Assembly (NCBI GenBank): GCA_045630265.1
Contig: JAZQSV010000050.1
Coordinates: forward strand, 1-14,233
Source of the DNA: UMGS1279 sp045630265
GTDB lineage: Bacteria > Bacillota > Clostridia > Oscillospirales > Acutalibacteraceae
Direction of reading: 5' to 3'
Length of the DNA stretch: 14,233 nucleotides
Part shown: positions 5,996-13,466 of the stretch, piece after piece
Layout: every line of letters starts with the position of its first letter
Numbering within the stretch: the stretch's first letter is position 1
Position numbers and translations under genes: made by a program
The notes under the pieces: generated by a model
The model's database searches: none
Told to the model about the DNA's origin: nothing
Seen by the model: the letters and a program-made list of their open reading frames with translations, nothing else

Positions 5996-6853
5996 ATGGC
6001 TACTAAAACAGGTTTAGGAAATGGTCTTGACTACCTTTTCGGCGAAAATTCGACAGACGATAATTTGGCCACACAGCTTCGCCTTTCGGAAATTGAGCCA
6101 AACAAAAACCAACCCCGTACCGCCTTTGATGAAGAGTCGCTTTTAGAACTTTCCGAAAGCATTAAGCTTCACGGACTTTTGCAACCAATTGTTGTTCGTC
6201 CCATGGCGGGTGGTACATACCAGATAGTGGCGGGAGAAAGGCGTTGGAGAGCCAGCAGAATGGCAGGTCTTGCGACCGTTCCCGTTATTATTAAAGACTT
6301 AAACGATAAAGAAACTGCCGAAATTGCTTTAATTGAGAACCTTCAAAGAAAGGATTTGAACGCAGTCGAGGAGGCGCTTGGTTTTTCCCGCCTTATGAAA
6401 GAGTTTTCGCTAACTCAAGAGGCTGTTGCCGAAAGGGTTGGAAAATCCCGCTCAGCAGTTACCAACACTCTTCGCCTTTTGTCGCTACCAAGCAAACAGC
6501 TTAAAGCGCTTGAAGAAGGAAAAATAACCTCAGGCCATGCCAGAGCGCTACTTGCCTTTGAAAATGAGGAGGCAGCCGAAAAGGCATTTTTGGCCGCGCT
6601 TTCAGGTGCTTCGGTGAGGCAGATTGAGGCAATGGCAAAGGCGGCGGGAAAACAAAAAAACTCTAAAATTCCGCCAAAAACCGACAGTTTTTACAGCGAG
6701 GTAGAACTTGCCCTAAAGGCCGAAACCCACCGAAAAGCAGTTGTTAAGGCGGGCAAAAACGGTAAGGGCACAATTACCTTAGAGTTTTATAATAAGGATG
6801 AGCTTGCAGAGATTGCAAACCGCCTTGTAGGCAAAAATTGGGACAAAAATTAA
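5996..6853 (+). CDS. parB: Chromosome partitioning protein ParB (Spo0J)
   Basis: ParB/Spo0J of 285 residues, a CTP-dependent DNA clamp that loads at parS and spreads. The N-terminus (TGLGNGLDYLF, about 5-15) is the ParA-stimulating peptide. The CTP-binding domain carries NQPR near 38-41, GERRWRA at 80-86 and ENLQR at 114-118. The helix-turn-helix that reads parS is near 138-160 (LTQEAVAERVGKSRSAVTNTL). The C-terminal 45 residues (ELALKAETHRKAVV to NRLVGKNW) form the dimerisation region. The ATG follows AAAGGA by about six bases. All key motifs are intact, so this is the functional ParB, in contrast to the divergent relative at 12651-13466. serS follows after 30 bases. Confidence 0.97.
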   Translation: MATKTGLGNGLDYLFGENSTDDNLATQLRLSEIEPNKNQPRTAFDEESLLELSESIKLHGLLQPIVVRPMAGGTYQIVAGERRWRASRMAGLATVPVIIKDLNDKETAEIALIENLQRKDLNAVEEALGFSRLMKEFSLTQEAVAERVGKSRSAVTNTLRLLSLPSKQLKALEEGKITSGHARALLAFENEEAAEKAFLAALSGASVRQIEAMAKAAGKQKNSKIPPKTDSFYSEVELALKAETHRKAVVKAGKNGKGTITLEFYNKDELAEIANRLVGKNWDKN

Positions 6854-6883
6854 AGCATTTTGCGATTTAAGGAGATAAAGTTT

Positions 6884-8155
6884 ATGTTAGACATTAAATT
6901 TATTAAGGCAAATCCCGACCTTGTTAAACAGGCCGTAAAAAACAGAGGTGGAAACCTCGACGCTCTTATTGACGAGCTACTTGGTATTGACGATAAACGC
7001 CGCGAGCTTATGGCTAAAACCGAGAGCATGAAGGCCGAGCAAAATGCCGCATCCAAGCAGATTCCCGCCCTTAAAAAAGAGGGTAAGGACTGCAGCGAAA
7101 TTATGGCTAAAATGAAGGAAATTTCCGAAAGCATTAAGGCAATTTCCTCTGAACTTTCCGAACTCGAGGATAAGCAAAAAACTCTTATTTTAAATATCCC
7201 GAATGTTCCGCACGAAAGTGTTCCAATTGGTACTGACGATTCCTGCAACCCAGAAGTTCGCAGAAACGGTGAGCCTAAAAAGTTTGATTTTGAGCCCAAA
7301 GCGCACTGGGATATTGGTGCAGAGCTTGGAATTTTGGACCCCGAAACTGCCGCAAAGGTTACAGGTACCCGCTTCCACTTCTATAAGGGCCTTGGCGCAA
7401 GGTTGGAGCGCGCTATTATCAGCTACTTCCTTGACACACATACCGATGCGGGATATACCGAAATTTTGCCTCCCTTTATGGCAAACCGTGCATCTATGAC
7501 CGCTACCGGCCAGCTCCCCAAGTTTGAGGAGGATGCATTTAAGCTTACTAACGACTATTTTCTTATTCCTACAGCTGAAGTTCCCGTTACCAATATGCAC
7601 CGCGAGGAAATTTTAGACGGAAATAAGCTTCCCCTTAAATATGCCGCTTATTCTGCTTGCTTTAGAGCAGAAGCGGGTAGTGCCGGCAGAGATACAAGAG
7701 GTCTTATCCGCCAGCACCAGTTTAATAAGGTTGAATTGGTTAAATTTGCTGACCCTGAAAATTCTTATGAAGAGCTTGAAAGTCTTACCAGAGACGCCGA
7801 GCGCGTTTTGGCGGGACTTGGTCTTCCTTATAGAGTTGTTTGCCTATGTACGGGCGACCTGGGCTTTTCTTCGGCAAAAACCTATGATATAGAGGTTTGG
7901 ATGCCCTCTTACGGCAGATACGTTGAAATTTCCAGCTGCTCTAACTTCGAAGATTATCAGGCGCGCCGCGGTTCTATCCGTTTTAAGAAGGATATTAAAG
8001 ATAAAACTCAGTTTGTACACACCCTTAATGGCTCGGGCGTAGCCGTTGGACGTACTGTTGCAGCTATTTTGGAAAACTACCAAAATGAAGACGGTAGTGT
8101 AACTATTCCCGCCGCACTCGTTCCTTATATGAGATGCGAAAAAATTGAAAAATAA
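6884..8155 (+). CDS. serS: Seryl-tRNA synthetase
   Basis: Class II seryl-tRNA synthetase, 423 residues, which attaches serine to tRNA-Ser (and tRNA-Sec where present). The N-terminal 100 or so residues form the long antiparallel coiled coil that grips the tRNA variable arm. The catalytic domain shows TAEVPVTNMH near 231-240, motif 2 FRAEAGSAGRDTRGLIRQHQF near 259-280, and motif 3 NGSGVAVGRTVAAILENYQ near 382-400. The start is the ATG giving MLDIKFIKANPD, the family's normal N-terminus, nine bases after AAGGAG; a TTG at 6860 upstream is rejected. It sits between parB and mnmE, 21 bases before the latter, and lacks a T-box or its own promoter, so it is probably read from the parA promoter. Confidence 0.98.
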   Translation: MLDIKFIKANPDLVKQAVKNRGGNLDALIDELLGIDDKRRELMAKTESMKAEQNAASKQIPALKKEGKDCSEIMAKMKEISESIKAISSELSELEDKQKTLILNIPNVPHESVPIGTDDSCNPEVRRNGEPKKFDFEPKAHWDIGAELGILDPETAAKVTGTRFHFYKGLGARLERAIISYFLDTHTDAGYTEILPPFMANRASMTATGQLPKFEEDAFKLTNDYFLIPTAEVPVTNMHREEILDGNKLPLKYAAYSACFRAEAGSAGRDTRGLIRQHQFNKVELVKFADPENSYEELESLTRDAERVLAGLGLPYRVVCLCTGDLGFSSAKTYDIEVWMPSYGRYVEISSCSNFEDYQARRGSIRFKKDIKDKTQFVHTLNGSGVAVGRTVAAILENYQNEDGSVTIPAALVPYMRCEKIEK

Positions 8156-8176
8156 CCCTTTTTGGGAGATTATTTA

Positions 8177-9541
8177 ATGAATAACGACACTATTGTTGCT
8201 ATTGCCACCCCAAACGGCGAAGGAGGAATTTCCTCCATTCGCCTTTCGGGTGAGGAGGCTATTTCTATTGCAGATAAAATATTCCGTACAAAAAGCGGTG
8301 TGCCACTAACCGAAAAAGAGGGCTACACCGCCGCTTACGGTCAAATTTTTGACGGCAATACCCTGCTTGACGACGGTATTGCCCTTATTTTTCGTGCGCC
8401 GAAAAGTTATACGGGGGAAAACTGCGTTGAAATTTCGGTTCACGGCGGCAGTTTTTTAATAAGGAAAGTGCTAAGGTCCGCTATTTCAGCGGGTGCCCGC
8501 GCGGCCGAGGGCGGAGAATTTACAAAACGTGCCTTTGAAAATGGAAAAATTAGTTTAACTCAGGCAGAATCTGTGATGCAGCTTATTTCCGCTACGGGAA
8601 ATCAAGCCCTTTCTATAGCCGCAAAAAATAAAGACGGCGCACTTTCAAGGAGAATCGGCGCCATAACCGATAAGCTACTCCTACTTGTTAGTCAAATTTC
8701 GGTTTTTACCGATTATCCCGAGGATGACACACTATTTTTCAGTAACGAAACCTTTATTACCTCGCTTAAAGAGATTATATTTGATTTAAACAAACTTATT
8801 TCAAACTACGACAAGGGTAAATACCTGCTCGGCGGCATAAATACCGCCATTGTAGGCAGTCCAAATGCGGGAAAATCCACACTTATGAACCTGCTTTCAA
8901 AAAGTGAACGCTCTATCGTTACCTCTATTCCCGGAACTACAAGGGATGTTATTGAACAAACGGTAACGGTGGGGGATTTTACTTTAATGCTTGCCGACAC
9001 GGCGGGTATTCGCGATGCGGGTGATGAGGTTGAAAAAATAGGTATCGATGCCGCACTAAAAAGACTCGAAACGGCCGACTTATGCCTTGCCGTTTTTGAC
9101 GTATCACGAGAGCCGACAAAAGCCGACAAAGAACTTATAGAAAAAATAAAAGGCCGCCCTGTGCTCCTGGTTTTAAACAAAAACGACCTCGAGGCAAAGG
9201 ACGAGCGCTTTTTTGAAGAGCTATCTCTACCATTTGTGCGAATTTCGGCAAAGCTTGGCGCGGGCGAGGGCGAGCTTATAGAAAAAATCGGTGAGGTGCT
9301 TAAAATAAGCGCCCTTGACGAAAATGCCGAAATACTTGGTAACGAAAGGCAAAGAAGCAAGGTGGTATTAGCCGAAAACGCCTGTAATGAAGCAGTTTTG
9401 GCTCTGGAGGGCGGTGTTACGCTTGATGCCGTTGGTGTACTTATTGACGAGGCGCTCAGCGCTCTTTTGGAGCTTGACGGCAAAAAAATTACCACCGAAG
9501 TAGCAAACGAAGTATTTAAAAACTTCTGCGTCGGCAAATAA
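8177..9541 (+). CDS. mnmE: tRNA uridine-5-carboxymethylaminomethyl GTPase MnmE
   Basis: MnmE (TrmE), 454 residues, a GTPase that works with MnmG to install the aminomethyl-type group on the wobble uridine of tRNAs reading NNA/NNG codons. The N-terminal folate-binding domain (about 1-115, with ATPNGEGGISSIRLSG and SYTGENCVEISVHGG) is followed by a helical domain. The G domain inserted in it has G1 GSPNAGKST near 228, PGTTRD near 252, DTAG near 272 and NKND near 335. The protein ends in FCVGK, a conservative form of the family's FCIGK; its cysteine takes part in the reaction. The start is the ATG eight bases after GGGAG. The stop codon abuts the repeat block separating it from mnmG. Confidence 0.97.
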   Translation: MNNDTIVAIATPNGEGGISSIRLSGEEAISIADKIFRTKSGVPLTEKEGYTAAYGQIFDGNTLLDDGIALIFRAPKSYTGENCVEISVHGGSFLIRKVLRSAISAGARAAEGGEFTKRAFENGKISLTQAESVMQLISATGNQALSIAAKNKDGALSRRIGAITDKLLLLVSQISVFTDYPEDDTLFFSNETFITSLKEIIFDLNKLISNYDKGKYLLGGINTAIVGSPNAGKSTLMNLLSKSERSIVTSIPGTTRDVIEQTVTVGDFTLMLADTAGIRDAGDEVEKIGIDAALKRLETADLCLAVFDVSREPTKADKELIEKIKGRPVLLVLNKNDLEAKDERFFEELSLPFVRISAKLGAGEGELIEKIGEVLKISALDENAEILGNERQRSKVVLAENACNEAVLALEGGVTLDAVGVLIDEALSALLELDGKKITTEVANEVFKNFCVGK

Positions 9542-9542
9542 C

Positions 9543-9890
9543 CGAGGTGCTCGGCACCAAGTTCGCGTAATTGGTTTTTACAAATTTTAAAAATATCCTC
9601 ACGCGGCCTTAAGTTTTTGACCGCGGGGAACTATTTATTTTTAAATAATTAATTTATGTTTCGCGTTGTGGCGTCGGCCACGCCGACCGCGGCCCCACGC
9701 GGTGGGTAGCGAATTCGCGTAGTCTGACAGTACGAAACGACAAATAGCCGCACGCGGTTATAAATGGTTCGAATTTTAAGCTTAAATTTTTTATTACCAA
9801 AATTTAAGTACGCGGGATGAAATTTTTGTTATTAACGAAATCCTATTTCGCGTTTTGGCGTCGCCACGCGACCGCGGCCTTAAATTTATG
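9543..9890 (+). repeat. Modular palindromic intergenic repeat block, copy 2
   Basis: This fills the whole mnmE-mnmG spacer and matches 4591-4893 in reverse. Read rightward: an end module (9543-9600), one full unit (9601-9689) ending in hairpin GTCGGC-CAC-GCCGAC (9673-9687), a middle module (9690-9735) with CCCAC-GCG-GTGGG and GCGAATTCGC (about 9709-9718), then a longer variant unit ending in GTCGC-CAC-GCGAC (9860-9872) and CGCGGCCTTAAATTTATG. The exact 17-mer AATTTATGTTTCGCGTT (9651-9667) is present reversed near 4617-4633. The block ends just before the mnmG ribosome binding site. A TTGACC-type -35 could exist inside the first unit, but no convincing mnmG promoter is visible. Confidence 0.8.
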
Positions 9891-9911
9891 ACTTTAAAGG
9901 AGGGAAAAATT

Positions 9912-11786
9912 TTGACAACCTATTTTGCAGAAAGTATTGACGTTGCCGTTATTGGCGCAGGTCATGCAGGCATTGAGGCAGCCCTTGCCGCCGCACGTCT
10001 TGGTGCGAAAACTGTTTGTTTTACTATAAATTTAGACTGGGTTGGCAATCTTCCCTGTAATCCCTCCATTGGCGGCACTGCCAAGGGCCATCTCGTAAGA
10101 GAGATTGACGCTTTGGGCGGTGAAATGGGTAAAGCGGCCGACGCTACAACCCTGCAAAGCCGCATGCTAAACAGGGGTAAAGGCCCTGCGGTGCACTCTC
10201 TTCGCGCACAAATTGACAGACGCGATTATTCTGCCTATATGAAACACACACTGGAAAAGCAAGAAAACCTTTTTGTGAAGCAGGCAGAGGTTGTATCCTT
10301 AGAAAAATGTGAAAACGGCACCTATAACGTTACTACAAATCTTGGGGCTGTCTATAATTCAAAAACAGTTGTACTTGCTACAGGTACATTTTTAAAAGGT
10401 AAAATTTTTGTTGGTGAGGTCAGTTTCGAAGGCGGTCCCGACGGCACCTTTGCCGCAACAAGTCTTTCAAAATCACTTTTAGAGCTCGGCCTTCCTCTTC
10501 GGCGTTTTAAAACCGGTACCCCCGCAAGGGTGCTTAAAAGCAGTATAAATTTAGACGAGCTTGAGGTACAGTACGGCGACGAAAAGACTGTTCCCTTTAG
10601 CTTTGAAACCGAGAAAAACCCTGAAAACTCGGTGGTTTGTCATATTAGCTACACCAACGAAAAAACCAAAGAGGTAATACTTAAAAACCTACACCGCTCC
10701 CCGCTTTATTCAGGCGTTATTGAGGGTGTAGGACCAAGGTATTGCCCTAGCTTAGAGGATAAAATTGTCCGCTTTGCAGATAAAGAGCGACATCAACTTT
10801 TCATTGAGCCATGCGGAAAGGATACCGAAGAAATGTATCTTCAGGGTATGTCTTCTTCCCTGCCCGAAGAGGTACAAATTGAGTTTTATAAAACCATTAA
10901 AGGTCTCGAAAACGTTAAGGTTATGCGAAACGCTTATGCAATTGAGTATGACTGTGTTGACCCAACCGCACTCTTTCCAACCCTTGAAACAAAAGCTCAT
11001 AAGGGACTTTTCGGCGCGGGACAGTTCAACGGCTCTTCGGGGTATGAAGAGGCCGCCGCACAGGGTCTTATTGCAGGTATTAACGCCGCATTTTACGTTT
11101 TAGGTAAGGACCTTATTACACTTTCCCGTTCAAGCTCCTACATTGGCACCCTTATTGACGACCTTGTTACAAAGGGCTGTGCCGACCCATATAGGATGAT
11201 GACTTCAAGAAGTGAATACCGCCTTATTTTAAGGCAAAATAACGCCGACGAGCGACTTACTCCGCTTGGCTTTAAAATTGGCCTTATTTCTAAAGAACGT
11301 TTTGAAAAACTAAGGCAAAGTATAGAGCAAAAAGAAAAAGAAATTGCACGAATTTCGTCGGTTACTGTCGCACCCTCAAAGGAAATTAACTCCCTTTTAG
11401 AAGAGCTTGGCACCGCACCGCTTACAACCGGTATAAAGCTTTCCGAGCTTATTAAGAGGCCCCAACTTTCTTACGATATTTTAGCACCATTTGACCCAAA
11501 TAGACCAAATTTAAGTGAAATTTTGCGTGAAAAGGTAGAAACTGAAATTAAATACGAGGGTTATATTAAGCGACAGCTATCAGCAGTAAATGAAATGCAC
11601 AGACTTGAAGAAAAATCCCTCTCTCCCTACACAAATTATGACGAAATTGATGGACTTCGCCTTGAGGCAAAGGAAAAGCTAAACAAAATAAAACCTCTAA
11701 GCATTGGTCAGGCAATGGGCATTTCAGGAGTTAGCCCCGCCGATATTTCGGTACTTCTAATTTGGCTTACAAAAGCAAAAAGTTAA
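9912..11786 (+). CDS. mnmG: tRNA uridine-5-carboxymethylaminomethyl enzyme MnmG (GidA)
   Basis: MnmG (GidA), 624 residues, the FAD-dependent partner of MnmE in wobble-uridine modification. The FAD dinucleotide-binding motif IGAGHAGIEAALAAAR is near 13-28. The family signatures CNPSIGGTAKGHLVREIDAL near 47-66, GTFLKGKIFVGE near 159 and TGTPAR near 201 are all present. The C-terminal helical domain carries YIKRQ and the ending IGQAMGISGVSPADISVLL, used for MnmE and tRNA binding. The start is a TTG seven bases after a very strong AAAGGAGGG. Upstream in-frame starts at 9855 and 9888 lie in repeat DNA and before that ribosome site. rsmG follows after 35 bases with no terminator, making an mnmG-rsmG operon. 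Confidence 0.97.
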   Translation: MTTYFAESIDVAVIGAGHAGIEAALAAARLGAKTVCFTINLDWVGNLPCNPSIGGTAKGHLVREIDALGGEMGKAADATTLQSRMLNRGKGPAVHSLRAQIDRRDYSAYMKHTLEKQENLFVKQAEVVSLEKCENGTYNVTTNLGAVYNSKTVVLATGTFLKGKIFVGEVSFEGGPDGTFAATSLSKSLLELGLPLRRFKTGTPARVLKSSINLDELEVQYGDEKTVPFSFETEKNPENSVVCHISYTNEKTKEVILKNLHRSPLYSGVIEGVGPRYCPSLEDKIVRFADKERHQLFIEPCGKDTEEMYLQGMSSSLPEEVQIEFYKTIKGLENVKVMRNAYAIEYDCVDPTALFPTLETKAHKGLFGAGQFNGSSGYEEAAAQGLIAGINAAFYVLGKDLITLSRSSSYIGTLIDDLVTKGCADPYRMMTSRSEYRLILRQNNADERLTPLGFKIGLISKERFEKLRQSIEQKEKEIARISSVTVAPSKEINSLLEELGTAPLTTGIKLSELIKRPQLSYDILAPFDPNRPNLSEILREKVETEIKYEGYIKRQLSAVNEMHRLEEKSLSPYTNYDEIDGLRLEAKEKLNKIKPLSIGQAMGISGVSPADISVLLIWLTKAKS

Positions 11787-11821
11787 CTAAAAAACAAATT
11801 TTAAATTAAAAGGAGGCTAAT

Positions 11822-12538
11822 ATGTCGCAGTTTGATTTAACACCCCTTTTAAAATATGCCCAAAGCGAAAATATAGCTTTGCCCGAAAATGCAGCAGAAA
11901 TGTTTGAAACCTACGGCCGCCTTTTAGTAGAGTGGAATGAAAAAATTAACCTCACAGCTATAATAGAGCCGGAAGAAATAGTTATAAAGCATTTTTGCGA
12001 CTGCCTTTCGGTTTTAAAATTTATAGACCTTAAAAAAGGTACAAAACTAATAGATATTGGCAGCGGTGCAGGTTTTCCCGGTATGGTGCTTAAAATTTTA
12101 CGTCCCGAGGCAGATATTTATCTTTTAGACGGACACGCAAAACGCTTTATTTTCTTAGATGCTCTACAATCCGAGCTTGGCGTTTATACAAAAAACCTAC
12201 ACCAAAGGGCAGAAGAGGCCGCAAAGAAAACACCCATTAGAGAAAGTTTTGATTTTGTTACCGCAAGGGCAGTTTCAAACCTTTCTGTTTTAGATGAATT
12301 GACACTCCCGTTTTTAAAAGTGGGCGGTACATTTATTTCTATGAAAGGCCCCGCGCCCGAGGAGGAACTTTTGTCAGCAAAAAAAGGAATTTTTCTTTTA
12401 GGCGGCGGAAACGAAAAAATTGAAAAGGTAACACTTCCCGACGGTAGTGTTCACAGTATTATTAAAATAAATAAAATATCGCAAACGCCGACAAAATACC
12501 CAAGGGCATATGGAAAAATAACAAAACAACCACTGTAA
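11822..12538 (+). CDS. rsmG: 16S rRNA (guanine-527-N7)-methyltransferase RsmG (GidB)
   Basis: RsmG (GidB), 238 residues, an S-adenosylmethionine-dependent enzyme that methylates N7 of G527 in 16S rRNA (E. coli numbering). The N-terminal helix pair and WNEKINLTAI near 39-48 are typical. The SAM-binding Rossmann motif DIGSGAGFPGMVLKI is near 79-93, followed by LLDGHAKRFIFLDAL and the ARAVSNLSVLDEL segment near 151-163. The usual LLDSxxKR is LLDGHAKR here, a mild variant. The ATG follows AAAGGAGG by five bases. It is the last gene of the mnmG-rsmG pair, and its stop codon lies within the terminator hairpin. The gene after it is Noc-like, as in Bacillus. Confidence 0.97.
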   Translation: MSQFDLTPLLKYAQSENIALPENAAEMFETYGRLLVEWNEKINLTAIIEPEEIVIKHFCDCLSVLKFIDLKKGTKLIDIGSGAGFPGMVLKILRPEADIYLLDGHAKRFIFLDALQSELGVYTKNLHQRAEEAAKKTPIRESFDFVTARAVSNLSVLDELTLPFLKVGGTFISMKGPAPEEELLSAKKGIFLLGGGNEKIEKVTLPDGSVHSIIKINKISQTPTKYPRAYGKITKQPL

Positions 12539-12560
12539 AGTGGTTGTTTTTCTTTTTATT
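12523..12560 (+). terminator. Terminator overlapping the rsmG stop codon
   Basis: A perfect 12-bp stem, AAAACAACCACT (12523-12534) with AGTGGTTGTTTT (12539-12550), closes on the tetraloop GTAA, a GNRA type. It is followed by TCTTTTTATTT. The rsmG stop codon TAA (12536-12538) is inside the loop, so the last codons form the left arm. Confidence 0.92.
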
Positions 12561-12586
12561 TGGCGGTTTTTGTAGACCTGTTTTAT

Positions 12587-12616
12587 TTGATTTTTAAAGG
12601 TAATAGGTGTTAGAAT
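12587..12616 (+). promoter_or_regulatory. Promoter of the Noc-like gene
   Basis: TTGATT (12587-12592), 18 bases, then TAGAAT (12611-12616), with TG three bases before the -10 (extended -10). It lies just beyond the rsmG terminator, 35 bases before the start codon of the next gene, so that gene appears to be independently transcribed. Confidence 0.6.
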
Positions 12617-12650
12617 TTTAAGTAGAAAAAAAGCAAAAGGGAGCTAGAAA

Positions 12651-13466
12651 ATGGAAGTTAAAAACTACTACCAAAAAAATAAAATTTTTTATATTGATAT
12701 AGAAAATATATCCTTTGATGAGTTTTTACAGACGAATACCTTTTCAGAAGAAGAGATTATCTCATCCGCCTCAAAAATAAAAAAATTTGGGTGTTTATCT
12801 CCTCTTTGCCTTAGAAAAAATATAAACAAAAAAGGACATTTTTTGCTATTTTTTGACCCTTTATACCTTTTAGCACTAAAATTTTTATCGGTTAAAACAG
12901 TACCTGCAATTATATACTCCTTTACTCTGCCTGAAGCGGTAATTTTTTACCTTTTAAAAGGAGAAACCGATATTTTCAAAAGGGCCGAACTACTTAAATT
13001 TTTACTAAAAACGGGAAATTATACAAAAAAAGAGGTCTGCGATATTTTTAAAATTTCTCCTTTAAAATTAGAACATTTTTTAACTCCTCTTTGCCTTACA
13101 AAAAGAGAAAGGGAGCTCTTTACTCTAAAAAAATTCAGTCTTAATTTTCTGTTACTTTTTTTAAAAGCAACAGAAAAAGAAAGAGAAGAAACTTTAAATT
13201 TAATTCTAGCCGAAAATCTTACCGAAGAAAAGGCAACCGAATTTATAAATTCTAAAAAAATCAAAAAAGAAAAGCCGCTTAAAGCGGCTTACCTTAAAAA
13301 CGATACAGTTATAATGAACAGTTTAAACCGTCTTTCAAAAAATTTAGAATCGTTTGGAATTTTTTCAATTGTTGAAAAAACAGAAAAAGAAGAAATTAAC
13401 GAATATAAGCTTACTCTTTTATCATCACCAAATCAGCTCTGTTTTGATTTTGAAACCAACTCATAA
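12651..13466 (+). CDS. Divergent Noc/ParB-like protein lacking CTP-binding motifs
   Basis: A 271-residue, lysine-rich protein that follows the ParB/Noc domain order. Residues 14-90 align with the ParB N-terminal domain (EEEIISSASKIKKFGCLSPLCLR, then VKTVPAIIY). A helix-turn-helix lies at about 123-142 (YTKKEVCDIFKISPLKLEHFL). Residues about 215-255 (LKNDTVIMNSLNRLSKNLESFG, then EYKLTLL) resemble the Noc dimerisation domain. The two CTP-binding motifs are gone: where ParB has GERRWRA this has FDPLYLLA (68-75), and ENLQR is replaced near LKGETD (102-107). The N-terminal ParA-stimulating peptide is also absent. Its place beside rsmG is that of noc in Bacillus. The ATG is seven bases after AAAGGGAG. 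The gene is more AT-rich than its left neighbours. A DNA-binding role is inferred, not shown. Confidence 0.65.
   Translation: MEVKNYYQKNKIFYIDIENISFDEFLQTNTFSEEEIISSASKIKKFGCLSPLCLRKNINKKGHFLLFFDPLYLLALKFLSVKTVPAIIYSFTLPEAVIFYLLKGETDIFKRAELLKFLLKTGNYTKKEVCDIFKISPLKLEHFLTPLCLTKRERELFTLKKFSLNFLLLFLKATEKEREETLNLILAENLTEEKATEFINSKKIKKEKPLKAAYLKNDTVIMNSLNRLSKNLESFGIFSIVEKTEKEEINEYKLTLLSSPNQLCFDFETNS
13252..13290 (-). terminator. Leftward terminator of queG, inside the Noc-like gene
   Basis: AAGCCGCTT (13272-13280) and AAGCGGCTT (13282-13290) form an 8-bp GC-rich stem with a 3-base loop. Read leftward it runs into TTCTTTTTTGATTTTTTT, an excellent intrinsic terminator. It lies 143 bases past the queG stop, within the coding region of the opposing gene (encoding KPLKAAYL). 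Confidence 0.8.

Noticed and set aside
8806..9537. A 243-residue leftward open frame opposite mnmE
   Set aside because: It is very rich in serine and lies entirely antisense to a clear mnmE gene, the usual shadow of the real codon pattern; no ribosome site supports it.
9855..9911. An upstream start for mnmG adding 19 residues
   Set aside because: The extension is translated from repeat DNA, and the strong AAAGGAGGG lies downstream of it, pointing to the TTG at 9912.
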